A DNA stretch of 64,000 nt, from NCBI RefSeq assembly GCF_900105925.1, contig NZ_LT629791.1:6170001-6234000 (forward strand), written 5' to 3'. The DNA is from Jiangella alkaliphila (lineage in GTDB: Bacteria > Actinomycetota > Actinomycetes > Jiangellales > Jiangellaceae). Positions within the stretch are counted from its first letter, which is position 1. Every line of letters starts with the position of its first letter. This document shows, piece after piece, positions 58,636 through 64,000 of this stretch. Below the pieces are notes generated by a model, which saw nothing but the letters and a program-made list of their open reading frames with translations, was not told the origin of the DNA and made no database searches. A program made the position numbers and the translations under genes.

Positions 58636-59390
58636 GAGTGCAGCTCCTGGAACAGCATCTGGGAATAGGGATGGGACGGGCTCTGGTAGAACACCGACGT
58701 CTCGGCGACCTCGACGATGCTGCCGTGGCGCATCACGGCGACACGGTGCGAGACGTAGCGGACCGCGGCGAGGTCGTGCGAGATGAACAACGACGCGAAG
58801 CCGTGCTCGGCCTGCAGGTCGAGGATGAGGTTGAGGATCTGCGCCTGGACCGACACGTCCAGCGCGCTGACCGCCTCGTCGAACACGATGAACGACGGGT
58901 TCGTCACCAGCGCCCGGGCGATGGCGACGCGCTGGCGCTGCCCGCCGGACAGCTCGTGCGGCCGGCGGGTGGCGAACGACTCGGGCAGCCCGACGTCGGA
59001 CAGCATCGCCAGGGCGCGCCGCTGGTTCTCCGGCCGCCCGCGCGCGATCACCTGGAGCGGTTCGAGCACCGAGTCGATCACCCGCATGCGCGGGTCGAGC
59101 GCCCACTGCGGGTGCTGCTGGACGGCCTGCACGCGCCCGGCGCGCGAGCGCAACCTGCGGTCGAGCGGTGCGCCGTCGAAGCGGACGCGCCCTTCGGTGA
59201 CCGGCTGCAACCCGAGCACGACGGCGCTGGTCGTCGACTTCCCGGACCCCGACTCACCCACCAGGCCGAGCGTCTCCCCCGGCGCGACCTGCAGCGACAC
59301 GTTGCGCATCGCGGCGACCTCACGCCTGCGGGCGCCCCGGCCGGACCGGAAGACGACGGTGACGTCGTCCAGCTCGACGATCGGCGTCAC
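58632..59390 (-). CDS. dppF: Peptide ABC transporter ATPase (DppF/OppF type)
   Basis: 252 residues from GTG 59390. Walker A GESGSGKST, VQQHPQWALDPRM, signature LSGGQRQRVAIARAL, Walker B FIVFDEAVSALD, H-loop FISHDLAAV. It lacks the oligopeptide C-terminal extension. Overlaps its neighbours by 4 bases each. Confidence 0.92.
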   Translation of the reverse strand: MTPIVELDDVTVVFRSGRGARRREVAAMRNVSLQVAPGETLGLVGESGSGKSTTSAVVLGLQPVTEGRVRFDGAPLDRRLRSRAGRVQAVQQHPQWALDPRMRVIDSVLEPLQVIARGRPENQRRALAMLSDVGLPESFATRRPHELSGGQRQRVAIARALVTNPSFIVFDEAVSALDVSVQAQILNLILDLQAEHGFASLFISHDLAAVRYVSHRVAVMRHGSIVEVAETSVFYQSPSHPYSQMLFQELHS

Positions 59391-60361
59391 GAGCTCACCT
59401 CCAACCGCTCGAGGGCCTCCGCCCGCCGGCACAGATGCACCCGCCCGCGGAGCGTGGACGGGCCTGGCCGGCCGGCCGAGCAGGCGTCGTCGGCGAACGC
59501 GCACCGCGGCGCGAACGCGCACCCGTCGGCCTCGGCGTGCAGGACGGGCGGGCCGCCGCCGATCGACGCCAGCCGTTCCCCCTGGCGGACGCGGGTCGGG
59601 TCGGCCGCGGCCAGCGCGCGGGTGTACGGGTGGACCGGCGAGCCGAGCACCTCGGCGGCCGGGCCGTGCTCGACGATCCGCCCGGCGTACATCACGGCGA
59701 CCTCGTCGCACCAGCGGGCCACGGTCGGCAGGTCGTGGCTCAACCACACGATGGTGGTCCCGGTGGCCCGCGCCTGCTCGAACATGAGCCGGATGACGTC
59801 CTCGCGGACCTGCGCGTCCAGCGCGGCGGTGGGTTCGTCCGCGACGAGGATCCGCGGCGACCGGCACATCGCGATGGCGATGGCGATGCGCTGGGCCATG
59901 CCGCCGGACACCTCGTGCGGATGGAGCCGGAGCACCCGGTCCGGGTCGTCGATGCGGACGCCCTCGAGCAGCGCGCGACGCGCCGGCACGCCCGAGTCCT
60001 TCCCGGCCAGGCGCAGCACCAGCTGCAGCTGCCGCCCGATGCGCAGGGTCGGGTCCAGCGACTCGATCGGGTCCTGCGGCACACTGCCCAGCATGGTGCG
60101 TCGCAGCTCTCGCAGGGCGCGCGTGTCCAACTGCGCGACGTCGCGGCCGTCGACGTGCACGCTGCCGCGCACGATGCGCGCGTTGCCTGGCTGCAGGCGG
60201 CCGATCAGCGAGGCCAGCGTCGACTTCCCGGAGCCGGACTCGCCAACGATCGCCACCGAGCTGCCCGGCCGCACCGTCAGGCTGGCGCCGTCCAGCGCGC
60301 GCACCGGGCCGGACTCCGTGGCGAACTCGACGGCCACGTCGTCGATCTCGAGGGCGCTCAC
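59387..60361 (-). CDS. dppD: Peptide ABC transporter ATPase (DppD/OppD type)
   Basis: 324 residues from GTG 60361. Walker A GESGSGKST, signature VSGGMAQRIAIAIAM, Walker B LVADEPTAALD, H-loop WLSHDLPTV. The C terminus (GCAFAPRCAFADDAC) is the cysteine-containing oligopeptide/dipeptide-type extension. Confidence 0.92.
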   Translation of the reverse strand: MSALEIDDVAVEFATESGPVRALDGASLTVRPGSSVAIVGESGSGKSTLASLIGRLQPGNARIVRGSVHVDGRDVAQLDTRALRELRRTMLGSVPQDPIESLDPTLRIGRQLQLVLRLAGKDSGVPARRALLEGVRIDDPDRVLRLHPHEVSGGMAQRIAIAIAMCRSPRILVADEPTAALDAQVREDVIRLMFEQARATGTTIVWLSHDLPTVARWCDEVAVMYAGRIVEHGPAAEVLGSPVHPYTRALAAADPTRVRQGERLASIGGGPPVLHAEADGCAFAPRCAFADDACSAGRPGPSTLRGRVHLCRRAEALERLEVSS

Positions 60362-61233
60362 GTCAGGCTCCTGGTCTCTCGTGGCTCGAACCGATCGCGC
60401 AGGCTGTCGCCGATCAGGTTGACGCACAGGATCGAGACGACGAGCGTCGCCCCGGGCGCGAGCAGCAGCCACGGCGCCCGCGTCAGGTAGAGCATCCCCT
60501 CCTGCACGAGGAGGCCGAGTGACGCGTCCGGCACCTGCACGCCGTAGCCGAGGAAGCTCAGGCCGCCCTCCACGAGGATCGCGACGGACAGCGCGTAGCT
60601 GGCCTGGACGGCGATCGTGCCGGCGATGTTGGGCAGCAGGTGCCGCACGAAGATGCGACCGGTGCGGACCCCGCTGATCCGGGCGGAGACGACGTAGTCG
60701 CGGGACACGACCCGCATCGTGGCCATGCGCACCATCCGCGTCATCAGCGGAATCGTGATCAGGGTGATGCTGGCGATCGCCGCGAGGTGTCCGGGCCCGA
60801 CGAGCGCGGACACCAGGATCGCGAGCACCAGCGCGGGGAACGCGTACAGCACGTCGACGATGCGCATGACCGTCTCGCTCACCGCTCCGGCGAACGATCC
60901 GGCCAGCATGCCGGCGACGGTGCTCACGACCGCGGAGCAGGCGACCGCGACGAGCGACAGCGCCAGCGTGGTGGCGATGCCCTCCAGCAGCCGCGGCAGA
61001 ACGGACCGGCCGAGGTTGTCGGTGCCCAGGGGGAACGCGGCCGACGGAACCTCGAGCCGGCCGCCGGCGGTCTGCGTGGCCGACCCGGCGAAACCGGTCA
61101 GCCACGCGGCGACGGCCGCGAGCACGAGGGCGGCGAGGACGACGCACGAGATCCAGAGCACGAGGTCGCGACGCCTCCGGCGTCCGGTGCGCGACGCCGG
61201 CCCGGCCGGGGCGGTCGTCGTGGCGGCGCTCAT
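60358..61233 (-). CDS. dppC: Peptide ABC transporter permease (DppC type)
   Basis: 291 residues. RRRRR before the first membrane segment, then FPLGTDNLGRSVLPRLLEGIATTL and the EAA-like loop YVVSARISGVRTGRIFVRHLLPNI. Overlaps dppD and dppB genes. Confidence 0.92.
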   Translation of the reverse strand: MSAATTTAPAGPASRTGRRRRRDLVLWISCVVLAALVLAAVAAWLTGFAGSATQTAGGRLEVPSAAFPLGTDNLGRSVLPRLLEGIATTLALSLVAVACSAVVSTVAGMLAGSFAGAVSETVMRIVDVLYAFPALVLAILVSALVGPGHLAAIASITLITIPLMTRMVRMATMRVVSRDYVVSARISGVRTGRIFVRHLLPNIAGTIAVQASYALSVAILVEGGLSFLGYGVQVPDASLGLLVQEGMLYLTRAPWLLLAPGATLVVSILCVNLIGDSLRDRFEPRETRSLT

Positions 61234-62195
61234 GCGGCGATCCTCGCGGCCCGCAGCCGCGGATCGAGCGCCGTCGCGACCAGGTCCACGACGAGGTTGG
61301 CGACGATGAACACGATCGCGGCGAGCAGGACCACGGCCTGGACGACGAGGTAGTCCCGGCGGCCGAGCGCGGTGACGAGATAGGCGCCGATGCCCGGCAC
61401 GTTGAAGATCGTCTCCACGATGACGGTGCCGCCCAGCAGCGTGGCCACGATGGTCGCGAGCAGGGTGAGCACCGGCGGCATGGCGTTGCGCACGATGTGG
61501 TGGCGCACGATGAAGCCCGGGGACTCACCACGCGCGACGGACGCCGCGATGTGCGGCTCCACCAGGACGTTCAGGACGGCGTCGCGGGTGTTGCGGGCCG
61601 TCACCGCGCTGCACGCCACCGCGAGGACCAGCGTCGGCAACAGCAGGGACCGCGCGAACGCCGCGAGGTCCTCGCCGGGCGGCCGGTAGCCGCCGACGGA
61701 CAGGCCGATCGCCGTGCTCGACACGAGGAACACCACGAGCCCGCCCAGGACGAACTCGGGCACGCTGATGCCGAACGCGCTGAGCAGCCGCCCGCCGGCG
61801 CCCCCGCCGCGCCGGGTGGACCGCAGCGCGGTCGCCAGCCCGAGCGGCAGGCCCAGGAGCACGGTCAGGACGATGGCCGCGACGGCGATGGTCGCCGTCA
61901 CCGGCAGCCGCCGGGCCAGCTCCTCACCCACCGAGACGTCCGACACGTACGAGTGCCCGAGATCGCCGGTCACGACGCCCAGGAGCCACTGGCCGAACTG
62001 CGCCACGACCGGTTGTTCGAGGCCGGCCTCGGCGAGCGCCTCCTGGCGCTGGGCGTCGCTGGCCAGCGGCCCCAGGGCGAGGTCGGCGTAGTCACCGGGC
62101 ATCAGCCGCACCGAGGCGAAGATGAGGATCGACACCCCGAGCAGCGTCAGCACCGAAACACCGACGCGTCGCAGCGTCCACAGCGCGGTCTGCAT
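61230..62195 (-). CDS. dppB: Peptide ABC transporter permease (DppB type)
   Basis: 321 residues from ATG 62195. RRVGVSVLTLLGVSILIFASVRLMPGDYADL, GDLGHSYVSDVSVGEEL, and the loop SVARGESPGFIVRHHIVRNAMPPVLTL with ETIFNVPGIGAYLVTAL. Starts 29 bases after the binding-protein stop. Confidence 0.92.
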   Translation of the reverse strand: MQTALWTLRRVGVSVLTLLGVSILIFASVRLMPGDYADLALGPLASDAQRQEALAEAGLEQPVVAQFGQWLLGVVTGDLGHSYVSDVSVGEELARRLPVTATIAVAAIVLTVLLGLPLGLATALRSTRRGGGAGGRLLSAFGISVPEFVLGGLVVFLVSSTAIGLSVGGYRPPGEDLAAFARSLLLPTLVLAVACSAVTARNTRDAVLNVLVEPHIAASVARGESPGFIVRHHIVRNAMPPVLTLLATIVATLLGGTVIVETIFNVPGIGAYLVTALGRRDYLVVQAVVLLAAIVFIVANLVVDLVATALDPRLRAARIAA

Positions 62196-62224
62196 GGTCC
62201 CGGCTCCCTGGCGTCGGCGCGGCG

Positions 62225-63832
62225 CTACTCGGCGGCGTGGAACTCGGTGAGCATCCGCAGGAAGTCGCCGTAGCCCTCGTTGCTGTACAACGTCGGGCTG
62301 ACGGTGTCGCCGCGGTAGCCGATGATCGTCGGACGCAGGACCAGCGGAATCGTCTCGGACTCGGTGTCGGCCTGCACGCACAGATCGGCGAAGACGCCGG
62401 CCCGCTGGCTGCCCGCGGGGGTCGACGCGCCGGCCGCGATCAGCGCGTCGAGCTCCTCGGAGCCGTGGTTGTACCCGGCCGAGAAGCCGGCCAGCCGCGG
62501 ATTCCACCAGCCGGTGACCATCGCCGGATCGGCGTATCCGGAGAACCAGCTGAGCGCGAGGTCGAAGTCGGCCGGGGCGGCGTAGACGCGGCTGGAGTAC
62601 GTGGCGTAGTCGTAGGTCGCGATCTCCACGGTGACGCCGATCTCGGCCAGGTTCTGCTGGATCACCTGGGCGATGTCGGCGAGCACGGCCTCGGAGTCGT
62701 AGATGAGCAGGTCCAGCTCGAGCCCGCCGTGTTCGTCGATCACGGCCCTGGCGTCCTCGATGGAGGCGCTGCTGGACGGCAGATCGTCGACCGCGCAGGC
62801 GTCGGGAAGCGGCACCGGGGTGACGCCGGTGGCGGCGGAGACGCCGGCCATGACGAGGTCGTTGATGCCGTCGCGGTCGATCGCGGCGTTGATGGCGAAG
62901 CGCACGTCCTCGTCCTGCAGCGCCGGGTCGCCGGACAGCGAGTTGACGATCAGGTAGTGGAAGTCGGTGTTCTGCTGATGGACGACCTCGACGTCGGCAT
63001 CGTCGGTGAGCAGGTCCGCCGAGTCGACCGCGTTGAGCAGCGCGACGTCGGCGCTGCCGTCACGCAGCCCCGCCACCCGGGTCGCCTCGTCGGCGACGAT
63101 CTCCAGGCGCAGACTGGAGAACCCGAGGTCGGCGGCGGCCGGATGGTGCTCGTTCGGCACGAACACCCAGTACTCGTCCTGACGGTGGTCGGCGGCGACC
63201 AGCGGCCCGGTGCCGAGCATCTCGGCGGCCGGGTCGATCTCGCCCGCCTCGATCTCGGCCATCGGCAACACCGCCGCGGGCGTGTTCGCCAGCGCGGCGA
63301 GGAACGGCTCGTAGGGTTCGGCCAGCGTCACGGTGACCTGGTCCGCGCCGGTGGCCTCGACGGCGGTGACCGGCCCGAGCTGGCCCGTCCACACCGCCGG
63401 GTTGTCGATCAGCCGCCGCAGGCTGCCGACGACGTCATCGGGGGTCATGGCGCGGCCGTTGGAGAACGTCGCCTCGGGGTCGAGGGTGAAGACGTACTCC
63501 GTCTCGCTCGGCTGCTCCCAGGACGTCGCCAGGCCCGGCCGCACGGCGAGGTTCTCGTCGATGGTCGTCAACGTCTCGTAGACCAGGCCCTCGATCATCC
63601 AGGCACGCGCGGCCGCGGCGCCCTGGGGATCGAGGCCGCTCGCCTCGGCGGTGTCGTAGTCGACCTGGACGACCAGCTCGCCGCCGGCGCCGGACTCAGG
63701 GTCGGCCACGGCGAGGAATCCGGGTGCTGCCTCCTCGGACGACGCCGCTCCACCGTCGGAGGCGGCGGTCGTACAGGAGGCGGTGGCAAGCAGGGCGAGC
63801 GCGGCCGTTCCGGCCAGAGCGCGCTTTCTCAT
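62225..63832 (-). CDS. dppA: Peptide ABC transporter substrate-binding lipoprotein (family 5)
   Basis: 535 residues. Lipobox [73 protein letters not shown] is the classic family 5 start, and PEF-like [16 protein letters not shown] follows. Its ATG overlaps the stop of the amine oxidase gene by 4 bases, so both are in the same operon. The ligand may be a peptide or an amine-bearing compound. Confidence 0.92.
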   Translation of the reverse strand: MRKRALAGTAALALLATASCTTAASDGGAASSEEAAPGFLAVADPESGAGGELVVQVDYDTAEASGLDPQGAAAARAWMIEGLVYETLTTIDENLAVRPGLATSWEQPSETEYVFTLDPEATFSNGRAMTPDDVVGSLRRLIDNPAVWTGQLGPVTAVEATGADQVTVTLAEPYEPFLAALANTPAAVLPMAEIEAGEIDPAAEMLGTGPLVAADHRQDEYWVFVPNEHHPAAADLGFSSLRLEIVADEATRVAGLRDGSADVALLNAVDSADLLTDDADVEVVHQQNTDFHYLIVNSLSGDPALQDEDVRFAINAAIDRDGINDLVMAGVSAATGVTPVPLPDACAVDDLPSSSASIEDARAVIDEHGGLELDLLIYDSEAVLADIAQVIQQNLAEIGVTVEIATYDYATYSSRVYAAPADFDLALSWFSGYADPAMVTGWWNPRLAGFSAGYNHGSEELDALIAAGASTPAGSQRAGVFADLCVQADTESETIPLVLRPTIIGYRGDTVSPTLYSNEGYGDFLRMLTEFHAAE

Positions 63833-64000
63833 CGGGGCTCCTCGGGTCCGTGACCAGCATGGTGGTGGACGTGATCGCAGTCGCAGCCGCTCACCGGTGA
63901 GCTCGGCGGCACGTCGAGGGTGGGGTTGCGGTCGAAGAAGCCGGAGGGCACGAGCGTGAACCCGGTCGTGTCCACCGGCATGATCGGCCAGTCCTCGAGC
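63829..64000 (-). CDS. Copper-containing primary-amine oxidase, C-terminal end only
   Basis: The gene runs off the right window edge; the last 56 residues are visible. [30 protein letters not shown] is the conserved end of copper/TPQ amine oxidases. A tail [20 protein letters not shown] follows, rich in His and Cys. The catalytic tyrosine and copper histidines lie outside. It would oxidise primary amines to aldehydes with release of ammonia, and it is the first visible gene of the peptide-importer operon. Confidence 0.8.
   Translation of the reverse strand, partial: LEDWPIMPVDTTGFTLVPSGFFDRNPTLDVPPSSPVSGCDCDHVHHHAGHGPEEPR

Noticed and set aside
1..64000. CRISPR array, prophage or complete insertion sequence
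   Set aside because: No regularly spaced direct repeats, integrase, transposase or phage structural genes are seen. The tRNA fragments are the only hints of integration.

Overview
The window is very GC-rich, densely packed and full of 4-base start/stop overlaps (ATGA, GTGA). It carries an HNH/DUF222 (13E12-type) gene, zinc-free ribosomal paralogs, an IdeR/DtxR-type iron box and many extracytoplasmic sugar hydrolases. Together these point to a soil or plant-associated actinomycete. A Jiangella-like organism would fit, but that is a guess.

Layout. (1) 0-22 kb is a plant-polysaccharide region. It has a FAH-family enzyme, a divergent ArsR/F420-type oxidoreductase pair, two LacI regulators, an ABC sugar importer with GH51 arabinofuranosidase and GH5 enzymes, a secreted double-domain CE1-like esterase, a GH31 alpha-xylosidase and a second sugar permease pair. 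The genes fit arabinoxylan/xyloglucan side-chain removal, uptake and intracellular cleavage. A VapBC-type module and a DUF222/HNH gene are embedded. (2) 22.4-32.6 kb holds two giant secreted S8 proteases with C-terminal propeller-type repeats, followed by a TrmB/LuxR-type regulator. (3) 32.6-40.4 kb holds small metabolic genes, an Fe3+ ABC importer behind an iron box, and a NarL-type two-component pair. (4) 40.3-44.3 kb is a ureide/purine-nitrogen locus (amidase, PucG-like aminotransferase, AllC-like amidohydrolase), cut off at a tRNA-Glu 3' fragment. (5) 44.8-52.5 kb is a compact minus-strand run that looks like a zinc-limitation (Zur) regulon: a CobW-type protein, zinc-free L36, S14 and L31, L28, S18 and L33 genes, three SAM methyltransferases and a FecBCD-type importer. 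(6) 52.5-55.9 kb is a patchwork of small genes and remnants. (7) 55.9-64 kb is an operon with a copper amine oxidase end, a Dpp/Opp-type peptide importer, a P1 peptidase, a PaiB-like protein and a C45-type acyltransferase.

The most striking property is the number of cleanly truncated or internally deleted genes, about a dozen. Two loci have divergent genes that both lost their N-terminal parts at one shared junction (3.7 kb and 21.4 kb). The zinc-free S18 and L33 genes carry internal deletions inside an otherwise intact operon. An IlvD/Edd dehydratase, a VapC, an SDR, an enolase-superfamily enzyme, an alpha/beta hydrolase, an AraC regulator and probably a zinc-binding lipoprotein survive only as fragments. 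Either this lineage is losing genes by deletion, or the assembly contains deletions. Read mapping across the junctions would separate the two.
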